Assembly: GCF_015209505.1 (NCBI RefSeq)
Contig: NZ_JADEYC010000026.1
Location: 1 to 55,579, forward strand
DNA: 55,579 nucleotides
Reading direction: 5' to 3'
Source of the DNA: Saccharopolyspora montiporae
GTDB lineage: Bacteria; Actinomycetota; Actinomycetes; Mycobacteriales; Pseudonocardiaceae
Position numbers and translations under genes: made by a program
Notes under the pieces: model-generated
Databases searched by the model: none
What the model was told of the DNA's origin: nothing
The model's input: only the letters and a program-made list of their open reading frames with translations
Part shown: piece by piece, positions 19,932 through 28,044 of the stretch
How positions within the stretch are numbered: the stretch's first letter is position 1
Layout: each line of letters starts with the position of its first letter

Positions 19932-20108
19932 GTGTACTTCACCGACCGCGGCATCGAGGAGCTGGAGCAACGTCGCGGCGACGACGAGGTCACGCTGGCG
20001 TGGGTGGCGGACCGGATGCGCGCGTTCGTCGATCTCAACCCGGATTTCGAGGATTCCACCGAACGGCTGGCCACCTTCCTGGCCCGCGACGACGCCGACG
20101 ACGAGTGA
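19932..20108 (+). CDS. DUF6104 family small protein
   Basis: A 58-residue acidic protein, MYFTDRGIEELEQRRGDDEV at its start, then LAWVADRMRAFVDLNPDFE and an acidic tail. This is the conserved actinobacterial DUF6104 pattern, commonly found near kgd. The GTG start follows GAGGAGG by four bases. It is soluble with no signal peptide or cysteines. Function is unknown. It is convergent with the LacI gene, with palindrome L filling the gap. Confidence 0.85.
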   Translation: MYFTDRGIEELEQRRGDDEVTLAWVADRMRAFVDLNPDFEDSTERLATFLARDDADDE

Positions 20109-20114
20109 CGGGAC

Positions 20115-20149
20115 GCCGGTGACAGGAAAGTTCCCTTGCTGTCACCGGC
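20115..20149. repeat. Intergenic palindrome copy L
   Basis: Perfect 11-base arms, GCCGGTGACAG and CTGTCACCGGC, around GAAAGTTCCCTTG. It occupies nearly the whole 41-base gap between two convergent stops, so it is well placed to end both transcripts. The outer four bases pair but differ from copies D and I. Confidence 0.88.
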
Positions 20150-21148
20150 TCAACGCGGTGGCCCGCAGGTGTCGCGTTCCACGAGTTCCACGTCGAAGAC
20201 GCGCCGCTGCGGGGTGTGCTGTCCGGGGTTCTCGATGTGCGCGAGCAGAGCGTGCACGGCGGTGCGTGCCATGTCGGTGACGGGTTGGCGGATCGTGGTC
20301 AGCCGGATCATCGACCAGCCGGACATGGCCAGATCGTCGAATCCGAGCACGGACAGGTCGCCGGGAACGTGCAGGCCGCGGCCGCGCGCGGCGTCGAGCA
20401 CGCCGTAGGCGGCGGCATCGCTGTGGCACAGCACAGCGGTCGGCGGGTCGGGGCGGTCGAGCAGTGCGGTGGCGCAGCGGTGGCCTTCGGCGTGCGAGAA
20501 GCCGGCGGGCAGGACCAGCTCGGGTTCCAGCGGGTGCCCGAGGTCGCGCAGCGCGCGTGCGGAGCAGCTGCGGCGGTCCCGACCGCTGGAGGTGTCCGGA
20601 TGTCCGGCCAGCAGCGCGATCCGGCGGTGGCCGAGCCCGGTCAGGTAGCGGGCCGCGAGTTCACCCGCTCGGTGCTCGTCGGGCAGGACCCGGTCGATGT
20701 CGAGGCCGTCGACGTCCCGGTTGAGCAGCACGACCGGGGTTCCGCTGCGCACCAAGCCCGCGACGGCCGGGGAATCTAGCGTGGCGGCGGCGAACAGGAC
20801 GCCGTCCACCGCGTTGCCGCGCAGGGTGTCGAGGTCGGGCATGTCGTCGTCGCGTCCGCGGTTGAACAGCATCATCCGGTATCCGGCCGCGCTGAGTTCA
20901 GCGTGCGCGACGCTGATCTCCTGCGGGTACAGCGGGTTGGTGATGTCGGCGACGACCATGGCGACGGTGCTGGTCCGGTTGGTGATCAGCGATCGGGCGG
21001 CCTCGTTCGGCGAGTACCCGAGGTCGCGCGCAACGGCCAGCACGTGCTCGCGGGTCCCGGGTTTCACCGAGGGATCGCCGCGCAGCGTGCGGGACACGGT
21101 GGTCTGGGAGACGCCGGCCGCTCGTGCGACATCCCAGCCGGTGGGCAC
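20150..21148 (-). CDS. LacI family transcriptional regulator
   Basis: A 332-residue repressor. Residues 4-60 form the LacI helix-turn-helix and hinge (VARAAGVSQTTVSRTLRG, then GYSPNEAARSL), followed by a periplasmic-binding-like sugar domain (TVAMVVADITNPLYPQE, VVLLNRD, ADAAAYGVLDAA-like segment, VLGFDDLAMS). GTG start follows AGGAGG by ten bases. The neighbours are not sugar genes, so its target is not evident; it could control a distant operon or itself. The stop abuts palindrome L. Confidence 0.92.
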   Translation of the reverse strand: MPTGWDVARAAGVSQTTVSRTLRGDPSVKPGTREHVLAVARDLGYSPNEAARSLITNRTSTVAMVVADITNPLYPQEISVAHAELSAAGYRMMLFNRGRDDDMPDLDTLRGNAVDGVLFAAATLDSPAVAGLVRSGTPVVLLNRDVDGLDIDRVLPDEHRAGELAARYLTGLGHRRIALLAGHPDTSSGRDRRSCSARALRDLGHPLEPELVLPAGFSHAEGHRCATALLDRPDPPTAVLCHSDAAAYGVLDAARGRGLHVPGDLSVLGFDDLAMSGWSMIRLTTIRQPVTDMARTAVHALLAHIENPGQHTPQRRVFDVELVERDTCGPPR

Positions 21149-21359
21149 GGACCGACCACCTCCTGCTCCCCGCGTCGACGGCGGCCAGGGTATCCGCCCG
21201 CGGCGGGGACCGGGTGCCGTTCCCGGACGATCGACCGGGCGTGCCGAATCTACGCCCGTACTCGCTGCATCCGGCCCCCGAGGAGGTGACGCAGCGGGCG
21301 CGCTGGACCGTTTCCGCGATCAACTCCGTCCGCACTGACCCACAACGGATGGAGGAAGA

Positions 21360-21688
21360 ATGCGCCGCCTGCTCGCCACGACCATGCTGACCGGTCTGGC
21401 CGTCGCCGGGGCACCGGCACCGCCGGTGCCGCCGATGACGCCCTGCAGCACCAGGAGCACGTCGTCAACGCGGTCCTGGAACACCTGCACCACCCGGCCG
21501 CCGAGCACGAGGAGACCGAAGCGGAGGAGGCAGCACCGGGACAGGAGCAACAGCAGGAGGTCCAGCAGCCGTCGGGTCTGCCGGTCGGGGAGCAGGAAGC
21601 GGCCGGGCAGGAAGCTCCCGAGGGCGAGCAAGCCGATGGCGGCATGTCCGGCACGGGTCCGGGCGACCTGGGCACCGGTCTCGGCTGA
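21360..21688 (+). pseudogene. Secreted acidic Gln/Glu-rich protein, frameshifted
   Basis: A strong GGAGGA precedes an ATG that encodes a signal peptide (MRRLLATTMLTGLAVAG). In this frame the sequence soon becomes Arg/Thr/Ser-rich nonsense. In the +2 frame, from about 21411, a coherent acidic protein runs to a TGA at 21686: ADDALQHQEHVVNAVLEHLH, then Glu/Gln-rich repeats (EETEAEEAAPGQEQQQEV) and a Gly-rich end. One extra base in the run GCCGGGGCACC near 21405-21412 would join both parts into a protein of about 110 residues. A perfect terminator follows at once. Either a real one-base deletion or a sequencing error in a G-run. No family recognised. Confidence 0.65.
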
Positions 21689-21700
21689 GGTGGACCGGGT

Positions 21701-21744
21701 CAGCACGGCGCCCCGCTCTCCGTGCAGGGCGGGGCGCCGTGCTG
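21701..21744 (+). terminator. Strong terminator hairpin
   Basis: CAGCACGGCGCCCCGC pairs perfectly over 16 bases with GCGGGGCGCCGTGCTG around a 12-base loop, 12 bases after the frameshifted gene. It lies between that gene and the convergent LuxR gene and could serve both. Confidence 0.8.
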
Positions 21745-21831
21745 AGCGCACCGGATTCCGCGCCGCACCGGGTTTTCCGTGCAGGCAGCGACCGCTTTCC
21801 CTTCGGGAAGCCTTTCCGCGCGGCTGCTCGG

Positions 21832-24402
21832 TCAATCCGCGCCGAGCGCGGCGGCGAGCTGGGCGCGCGAGGTGATGTCGAGCTTCGGGAACACCTTGTA
21901 GAGGTGGTACCCGACGGTGCGCGGGCTCAGCGACAACCGCTCCCCGATCTGCCGGTTGGTGAGCCCTTCGGCGGCCAGCAGGGCGATCTCGTGTTCCTGC
22001 GGGGTGAGCACGGCCCGCGTCGCGGCGTTCCCGGAGCTGCGGGTCTCGCCCGCGGCGCGGAGTTCCGCGTGCGCGCGGCGGGACCAGGCGTGCGCGCCGA
22101 GCCGGTCGAAGTGCTCCTCGGCGGCGCGCAGGTGTTCGCGTGCTTGCTGGTCGCGTCTGCGGCGGCGCAGCCAGGCCCCGAAGTGGAACTCGGTGCGCGC
22201 GCTGCTGAACAGCCTGCCGGTGGTGTCGCTGAGTTCGAGGGCGCGCCGGTGCCAGTGCTCGGCGTCGTCCCCGTCGAGCAGGGCGCGGCAGCGGGCCAGG
22301 TCGAGGTGGGCCCAGTCGGCCGCGCCGGCGTGCACCCACCGCTCGAAGTCGCCGGTGATCCGGACGGCCTGCCGGTGGTCCTGCACCTGCACTGCAGCTT
22401 CGACGGCGTCGACCGCCGACATGCGGCGCAGCAGGACGCCGTGCGGGCTGCGGCGATCGCTGCGCGCCCCGCGCAACCGTTCGAGAGCTTCGGCGGGACG
22501 CCCGGCCGAGAGCGCGACCAGCCCGCGGATCCACTGCATGAGCACGGGCTGGCTGCCGGATCGTCCGCGGTCGGCGTGCTGCAGTGCGGAATCCAGCAGC
22601 TGCCGGGTGTGCGGCTCTTCACCGCGGGCGGCGCGGATCCAGGCCGCGCACAGCAGGAGTTCGGAGTGCAGCGCGTGGTGGCCGAGTTCGCCGGCGAGTC
22701 GGCCGCCTTCGGTGGCGCTGGTCAGCGCGTGTTCCCAGTGGCCGAGCGCGGAGCGGGCGTGCGCGAGTTTGAGCAGCAGTACCGCCCGGGTGCTGGGGGC
22801 GCCGCGCACGGGGTCGGTGCCCAGCAGCGTGCCGAACAGCTGCGCGTAGCGCTCCTCGTCGCCGAGGAAGGCGGGCAGCAGCGGCGGCGGCCACGCCTTG
22901 GGGTGCAGGGCGTCGGAGGGTGCTGCCCACCAGGCCAACGAGCGCAGCGCGTCGCGCTGGGATGCGGGCAGGCCGCTGTCGCCGGTCACCACGCGTTCCA
23001 GCGCGGCGACGGTGGTCCGGTAGTCGGGGTCGACAAGGTCGCGCAACCGCGTGACGGTGTCCTGCAGCGCGGCCACAGGTACGTGCCCCCAGCCGGCGGT
23101 GGTGGCGGTGACCAGCAGGCGGAGCGCGTGCGCGCTGCTGCCGGGTTCGTGGTCGCCGGTGGTGGGCAGCAGCCACCAGCCGCTGGTCCAGGAGTCCTTG
23201 AAGCCGTGGATCACCGCGCGCATGATGACCGCGCTGGCGCGCGCGTCACAGCTGTGCCGCGGTTCGGCGCGGTCGAGGAGGTTCAGCGCGTGCTCGCCGT
23301 ATCCGGCCAGCCAGGCCAGTTCCGCGGAGATGATCCGGTAGCGCTCGCGGTCGCCGGTGTCGGTGGTGCGCGCGGCGGCGTCGCGGGCGGTTTCGTAGGC
23401 GTCCAGCAGCTTACCGCCGCGGGCCAGCGGCACGGTGGCGGCGGCGAGCGCGGCGGCGGTGCCGTCCGGGTCGGTGAGCGCGCCGGCCAGGCATCGGGCG
23501 TGTTCGACGGGGTGTTCGGTGGCGGGCATGACCGCGGACAGCGCGGCGCAGATCCGTGCCGTGTCGGCGAGGGTGGCTGTGTGGCGGGCTGCTTCGCGGA
23601 CCAGCGGCGAGGTCCAGCGCGCGCCGTGCACCACCCCAGCGCGTTCGGCGGAGGCGAGGTCGTCGAGGTCGAGGCCGAGGGCGCGGGCGGCGCGCAGGCA
23701 GGTGGTCATCTCCGGTGGGCCGTGCGCGAGCAGCACCAGCCAGTCGCGGGTGCGCGGCGGCAGGTCGCGCAGCGGGTGCGCGAAGCGGTCCCGTCCGCGC
23801 CTGCCGAGCCGGATGCGGCGCGGTAGCGGGACGCGTCCGGCCAGCTGGTCCGGGGTGAGGGTCGCGGCGAATTCGGTCAGCGCCAGCGGGTTGGCCGCGC
23901 ACAGCGTGAGCAGTTCGTCCAGGACGGGTGCGGCGGCGTCGATGCCGGCGCGGCGAGCGGCTGCCGCGTCCATGCCGGGGAGTTCGCGGGTGGGTAGCCG
24001 GGCGAGGTCGTCGGGCAGCGGGTGGTCGGTGGCGGTGGTGAGCACGACGCCGATCCGGTGGCCGGCGACGCGGCGGGCGGCGTGCGCTACGGCGCGGGCG
24101 GAGACCGGGTCGAGCCAGTGCGCGTCGTCGACGAGCAGCAGCACGGGGGCTGCGCGGCGCAGCCGCTGCCACAGCGGGTCCCCGGTCCGGGGTGGGTTCG
24201 GCAGTTGGTCGAGCGCGGCCGACTGCGTGGTGCGTTCGTGCGGGTCGGCGGTGATGCGCAGCGCGGGGATGCCGCTGGAGGCGAGGTGCTGCAGCGCGGT
24301 GGTCTTGCCGATGGCGGGGCCGCCGACGAGCACGGTGGCGGCACCGGTGCCGTCGCGGACCGCGTCGACGATCGGCGGGAGCTCGTGCTGGTTGCTGCTC
24401 AT
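21832..24402 (-). CDS. MalT/LAL-type LuxR transcriptional regulator
   Basis: An 856-residue regulator with an N-terminal ATPase domain (Walker A VGGPAIGKTT at about 26-35, Walker B VLLLVDDAHWLD near 90), a long helical TPR-like middle, and a C-terminal LuxR helix-turn-helix (LTPQEHEIALLAAEGLTNRQ, then RLSLSPRTVGYHLYKVFPKL) over the last 65 residues. Such proteins bind ATP and an inducer and activate nearby catabolic or antibiotic operons. ATG start with GAGG five bases upstream. It is divergent from the Rieske/amidohydrolase/aldehyde dehydrogenase operon, with a palindrome in the gap, so it probably controls that operon. Confidence 0.92.
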   Translation of the reverse strand: MSSNQHELPPIVDAVRDGTGAATVLVGGPAIGKTTALQHLASSGIPALRITADPHERTTQSAALDQLPNPPRTGDPLWQRLRRAAPVLLLVDDAHWLDPVSARAVAHAARRVAGHRIGVVLTTATDHPLPDDLARLPTRELPGMDAAAARRAGIDAAAPVLDELLTLCAANPLALTEFAATLTPDQLAGRVPLPRRIRLGRRGRDRFAHPLRDLPPRTRDWLVLLAHGPPEMTTCLRAARALGLDLDDLASAERAGVVHGARWTSPLVREAARHTATLADTARICAALSAVMPATEHPVEHARCLAGALTDPDGTAAALAAATVPLARGGKLLDAYETARDAAARTTDTGDRERYRIISAELAWLAGYGEHALNLLDRAEPRHSCDARASAVIMRAVIHGFKDSWTSGWWLLPTTGDHEPGSSAHALRLLVTATTAGWGHVPVAALQDTVTRLRDLVDPDYRTTVAALERVVTGDSGLPASQRDALRSLAWWAAPSDALHPKAWPPPLLPAFLGDEERYAQLFGTLLGTDPVRGAPSTRAVLLLKLAHARSALGHWEHALTSATEGGRLAGELGHHALHSELLLCAAWIRAARGEEPHTRQLLDSALQHADRGRSGSQPVLMQWIRGLVALSAGRPAEALERLRGARSDRRSPHGVLLRRMSAVDAVEAAVQVQDHRQAVRITGDFERWVHAGAADWAHLDLARCRALLDGDDAEHWHRRALELSDTTGRLFSSARTEFHFGAWLRRRRRDQQAREHLRAAEEHFDRLGAHAWSRRAHAELRAAGETRSSGNAATRAVLTPQEHEIALLAAEGLTNRQIGERLSLSPRTVGYHLYKVFPKLDITSRAQLAAALGAD

Positions 24403-24437
24403 CTCGACCTCGCAACGGCGATGCTAACGCGACCAGT

Positions 24438-24450
24438 CATCTGACAGATG
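24438..24450. promoter_or_regulatory. Palindromic operator candidate
   Basis: CATCTG-A-CAGATG is a perfect 6-1-6 palindrome in the 126-base gap between the LuxR gene and the Rieske operon. Its position suits a binding site for the adjacent LuxR protein. Binding is inference. Confidence 0.45.
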
Positions 24451-24528
24451 CGACGCAGCTCACGTCCCGGGCAGGGTCTGCGGTGTCCGTTCGCAGTCGG
24501 CGGACTGCACAGACCCGACGGAGGCAAC

Positions 24529-24903
24529 ATGGCCGCTGCAACGCGGTATCTGGTCGCGCCCAGCGAGGACGTGCCGGAGGGAGGCCGCTGCGTCGTGGAC
24601 GTGGCGGGCCGCACGATCGGTGTTTTCCGGTTCGACGGTCGGTTGGCGGCGTACGAGAACGTGTGCCCGCACCAGGGCGGCCCGGTGTGCCAGGGGAGGC
24701 TGGTGTCCCGGGTGACCGAGGTGCTCGATGCGGAAAAGCGCAGCCGCGGCACCGATTTCGACACGTCCGATCCGCACATCGTGTGCCCGTGGCACGGTTT
24801 CGAGTTCAGTTTGGGCAGCGGAGCGCACCCGGGCCGGGAGCGGATCCGGTTGCGCGGTTTCCCGGTGGAGGAACGAGGGGGCAACGTCTATGTCACTGCC
24901 TGA
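24529..24903 (+). CDS. Rieske [2Fe-2S] ferredoxin-like protein
   Basis: A 124-residue soluble Rieske protein. The cluster motifs are CPHQGG (about 46-51) and CPWHGFEF (about 85-92), giving the Cys-His/Cys-His ligands. The spacing between the His of the first box and the Cys of the second is 37 residues, about twice the usual 15-17; the insert holds RVTEVLDAEKRSRGTDFDTS. GGAGG precedes the ATG. It overlaps the next gene by 14 bases. It probably supplies electrons to an oxygenase not present in the window, or is a fused/regulatory variant. Confidence 0.85.
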   Translation: MAAATRYLVAPSEDVPEGGRCVVDVAGRTIGVFRFDGRLAAYENVCPHQGGPVCQGRLVSRVTEVLDAEKRSRGTDFDTSDPHIVCPWHGFEFSLGSGAHPGRERIRLRGFPVEERGGNVYVTA

Positions 24904-25174
24904 GCTGTCCCGCGGCCTGGTCGGCGAGATCGACCGGGCGCTGGCCCGCGGCGGGGTGTCCGAGCTGCCCGCTGACGAGCTGCAGCGGCTGGTGGGTGCG
25001 GTGGTCCGGCTGTACGCGGCCGCCAACGAGGGCGCCGAGCGGGAGGTCCCGCCGGTGGATGAGCGCGTCGCCACCACCGACGCGGTGGTGCTGGCCAGCG
25101 CGCTGCTCAAGGCGCAGGACTTGAACCCGTTCGACCTGGCGCTGTGGTTCTCCCGCGGCCGGGCGGCCGGCTGA
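24890..25174 (+). CDS. Hypothetical protein in Rieske/amidohydrolase operon
   Basis: A 94-residue, mostly helical soluble protein: LSRGLVGEIDRALARGGVSE, then VGAVVRLYAAANEGAEREV and a C-terminal LKAQDLNPFDLALWFSRG. No cysteines, signal or membrane segment. It begins inside the Rieske gene with GAGGGG upstream and precedes the amidohydrolase by 59 bases, so it is part of the operon. Not recognised; it could be a small subunit or chaperone for a neighbour. Confidence 0.75.
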   Translation: MSLPELSRGLVGEIDRALARGGVSELPADELQRLVGAVVRLYAAANEGAEREVPPVDERVATTDAVVLASALLKAQDLNPFDLALWFSRGRAAG

Positions 25175-25233
25175 GCGGGTTCGGCGAACTCCGCGCGGCC
25201 CGGTGCCGCGCGCTGCAGGAAAGGATCGACACC

Positions 25234-26430
25234 GTGGTTGAATCCGCGACCCGCCGGGAGACGCAGGAGATCACGATCCACACGGATTCCCGGGAAATCC
25301 TGGCCAACGCCCGCCGCGACACCGAGCGCTACGGGTTGGACGACTACTTCATCGTGGACGTCGATTCGCACCACGTGGAGCTGGATTCGTGGCCGGAGAT
25401 CATCGAACGCGTCGAGGACCCGGTGCTGCGCGACAGCGGCAGGCAGATGATGCAGAACTGGCCGAACGCGCACAACGTGGCGCTGAGCAACCATCCGCCG
25501 GGGCTGACGATGCAGGACGTCAGTGGCCGGGTGCCGCACCAGGCTTCGCTGGCCGAGCCGGTGGCCGACACCGGGGTGCATCGGGACGTGACCCTGGTGC
25601 GCCGGGCGATGGACGCGTTGAGCATCGACGTCCAGGTGGTGTTCCCGCAGCCGATGCTGGAGGTGGGGCTGCACCCGAATCCGGGGGTGGCCACGCAGTT
25701 GATGATGGCCTACAACCGGTGGTTCACCGAGACGGTGTTGTCCGGCGAGGGGCGGATCAAGACGATGCTGGGGCTGCCGTTCGAGGATCCGGACGCGTCG
25801 CTGCGCACGATCCGCGAGTATGCCGACCACCCGGGGGTGATCGGGTTCCTGGTGACGTCGCAGCGCTCCGCCGGTGTGCACCGCAACGAGTACATGCGGG
25901 TGTACGCCGAACTGGAGGAGCGCGGGATGCCGCTCGGTTTCCACGCGGGCCCGAACCAGGCCGATTCGATGACCTCGACGATGAACAAGTTCCTGTCCGC
26001 GCACGCGATCTCGTTCGTCACCTGCAACATGACGCATCTGACGAACTGGGTCATCAACGGGATCCCGGAGCGGTTCCCGGGGTTGAAGACGATCTGGATC
26101 GAGAGCGGGTTGGCGTGGGTCCCGTTCCTGATGCAGCGGCTGGACCACGAGTACCTGATGCGCCAGTCGGACGCCCCGCTGCTGACGAAGCTGCCCAGCG
26201 ACTACATGCGCGATATGTACTTCACCTCGCAACCCATCGAGATCACCGACACCGGGCTGTTGGAGGCGACGTTCCGGGCGATGGATGCCGAGCACACGCT
26301 GATGTACTCGTCGGACTGGCCGCATTGGGACTTCGATGTGCCGGGGCGGATCATGGGTATCCCGTTCCTGTCCGAGCAGGGCAAGCGCAACGTGCTCGGC
26401 GAGACGGCCCGCAAGGTTTTCGGCCTGTGA
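25234..26430 (+). CDS. Amidohydrolase family protein (amidohydrolase 2/ACMSD type)
   Basis: A 398-residue TIM-barrel metal-dependent hydrolase or decarboxylase. The first strand reads FIVDVDSHHVEL, where a standard member has DxHxH; GFHAG and SSDWPHWDFD provide the later His and Asp metal ligands. This branch includes ACMSD and gamma-resorcylate decarboxylase, which act on aromatic or ring-cleavage acids. The GTG start follows AGGAAAGG. Located between the small protein and an aldehyde dehydrogenase, it suggests an aromatic-type degradation step, but the substrate cannot be read from sequence. Confidence 0.85.
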   Translation: MVESATRRETQEITIHTDSREILANARRDTERYGLDDYFIVDVDSHHVELDSWPEIIERVEDPVLRDSGRQMMQNWPNAHNVALSNHPPGLTMQDVSGRVPHQASLAEPVADTGVHRDVTLVRRAMDALSIDVQVVFPQPMLEVGLHPNPGVATQLMMAYNRWFTETVLSGEGRIKTMLGLPFEDPDASLRTIREYADHPGVIGFLVTSQRSAGVHRNEYMRVYAELEERGMPLGFHAGPNQADSMTSTMNKFLSAHAISFVTCNMTHLTNWVINGIPERFPGLKTIWIESGLAWVPFLMQRLDHEYLMRQSDAPLLTKLPSDYMRDMYFTSQPIEITDTGLLEATFRAMDAEHTLMYSSDWPHWDFDVPGRIMGIPFLSEQGKRNVLGETARKVFGL

Positions 26431-26555
26431 CCGGCTTCGACCTGCGACGGGCGGGGCGGGGTTGGTTTCGTCACTGATCCGGCCGGGTCCGCCGCCCCGG
26501 GGGCAGCATGGTGGCAGCGGCAGCGGCCCGAACCGAACGAAAGCGAGGTCCCACG

Positions 26556-28016
26556 GTGACTCGTGCACGGCAATTGCTCATCGGCGGGCGGGAACGGCCC
26601 GCCGCCACCGGCCGGACGACCGAGGACGTCGTGCCGCACACCGGTGACGTGTTCGCGACGGTGGCCGCGGGGACGCCGGACGACGCCACCGCGGCGGTGG
26701 ATGCGGCCGCGGCCGCGTTCGACGCGTGGTCGCGCACCGGTGTGGTGCAGCGCCGCAAGATCTTCCTGCAGGCCGCCGACCTGCTGGAACAGCGCACCGA
26801 AGAAGCGGTGGAGCTGATGGCCGGCGAGGTGGCCGGCACGCGCCCGTGGGCGCTGTTCAACGTGGAACTGGCCGCCAACGTGCTGCGCGAGGCGGCCGCG
26901 GTGATCACGTCCCCGCGCGGTGAAGTGCTGTCCAGTTCCGGGGACGGCGAGTGGGGCTTCGCGCTGCGCGAACCTGCCGGGGTGGTGGCTGCGTTCGCGC
27001 CGTGGAACGCGCCGCTGATCCTGGGCACGCGGTCGTTCGCAGTGCCGCTGGCGGTGGGCAACACGGTGGTGCTCAAGCCCAGTGAGGACGCTCCGCTGGC
27101 GGCGGGGCTGTTCCTGGCCGATGTGCTGCGCGAGGCGGGCCTGCCGGACGGGGTGCTCAACGTGGTCACGAACGCGCGCGAGGACGCGGTGGACGTGGGC
27201 GGCGCGCTGATCGCCGATCGGCGGGTGCGGCGGGTGAACTTCACCGGCTCGACCGGTGTCGGCCGGGCCATCGGGGTGGAGGCCGCGCGCAACCTGACGC
27301 CTGCGGTGCTGGAGCTGGGCGGCAAGAACTCGATCATCGTGCTGGACGACGCGGACTTGGACTACGCGGTGGACGCGGTGGCGTTCGGCGCGTTCATGAA
27401 CTCGGGCCAGATCTGCATGTCGGCCGACCGGGTGCTGGTTCCGCGCGAGCTGGAGGCGGAGTTCACCGATCGGTTCGCGAAGAAGGTCTCCGGACTGACC
27501 ACCGGCGATCCGACGTCGCCGGACACGGTGGTGGGCCCGGTGATCAGCCCCGATGCCGCGCAGCGCATCCACGAGCTGGTGCAGGACGCGGTGTCCCGCG
27601 GCGCGCGGGTGCACTGCGGTGGTACCGCGCCGGACGGTGCGCTGTACGCGCCGACGGTGCTGTCCGAGGTCACCGCGGATCAGCGCATCCACAGCGAGGA
27701 GATCTTCGGGCCGGTAACGGTGGTGCTGCCCTACGACTCGGTGGACGAGGCGGTCGGCATCGTCAACGACACGCCGTATGGGCTGACCGGCGGGGTGATC
27801 ACCGAGGACACGGGGCGCGGCTGGGCGATCGCGCAGCAGGTGCGCACCGGGATCTTCCACATCAACGACCAGTCGGTCGGCGACGAGCCGCAGGCCCCGT
27901 TCGGCGGGGTGAAGGATTCCGGCTATGGCCGCTTCGGCGGGCAGCAGGGCGTGGAGTCGTTCACCGAGACCCGCTGGGTGACGTTCCGGGAGAAGCAGGC
28001 GCAGTACCCGTTCTGA
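26556..28016 (+). CDS. Aldehyde dehydrogenase (benzaldehyde/vanillin type)
   Basis: A 486-residue NAD(P)-dependent aldehyde dehydrogenase. Visible are PWNAPLILG, the coenzyme loop FTGSTGVGR, general base Glu in LELGGKNS, and the nucleophile Cys in NSGQICMSADR. The closing PFGGVKDSGYGRFGG also matches. The pattern resembles salicylaldehyde, vanillin and benzaldehyde dehydrogenases. The GTG start follows GCGAGG. It is the last gene of the Rieske operon, 125 bases after the amidohydrolase, and would oxidise an aldehyde intermediate to the acid. Confidence 0.93.
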   Translation: MTRARQLLIGGRERPAATGRTTEDVVPHTGDVFATVAAGTPDDATAAVDAAAAAFDAWSRTGVVQRRKIFLQAADLLEQRTEEAVELMAGEVAGTRPWALFNVELAANVLREAAAVITSPRGEVLSSSGDGEWGFALREPAGVVAAFAPWNAPLILGTRSFAVPLAVGNTVVLKPSEDAPLAAGLFLADVLREAGLPDGVLNVVTNAREDAVDVGGALIADRRVRRVNFTGSTGVGRAIGVEAARNLTPAVLELGGKNSIIVLDDADLDYAVDAVAFGAFMNSGQICMSADRVLVPRELEAEFTDRFAKKVSGLTTGDPTSPDTVVGPVISPDAAQRIHELVQDAVSRGARVHCGGTAPDGALYAPTVLSEVTADQRIHSEEIFGPVTVVLPYDSVDEAVGIVNDTPYGLTGGVITEDTGRGWAIAQQVRTGIFHINDQSVGDEPQAPFGGVKDSGYGRFGGQQGVESFTETRWVTFREKQAQYPF

Positions 28017-28044
28017 CGCCGCGCCGGTCGGCGTGTTCCCGCGG

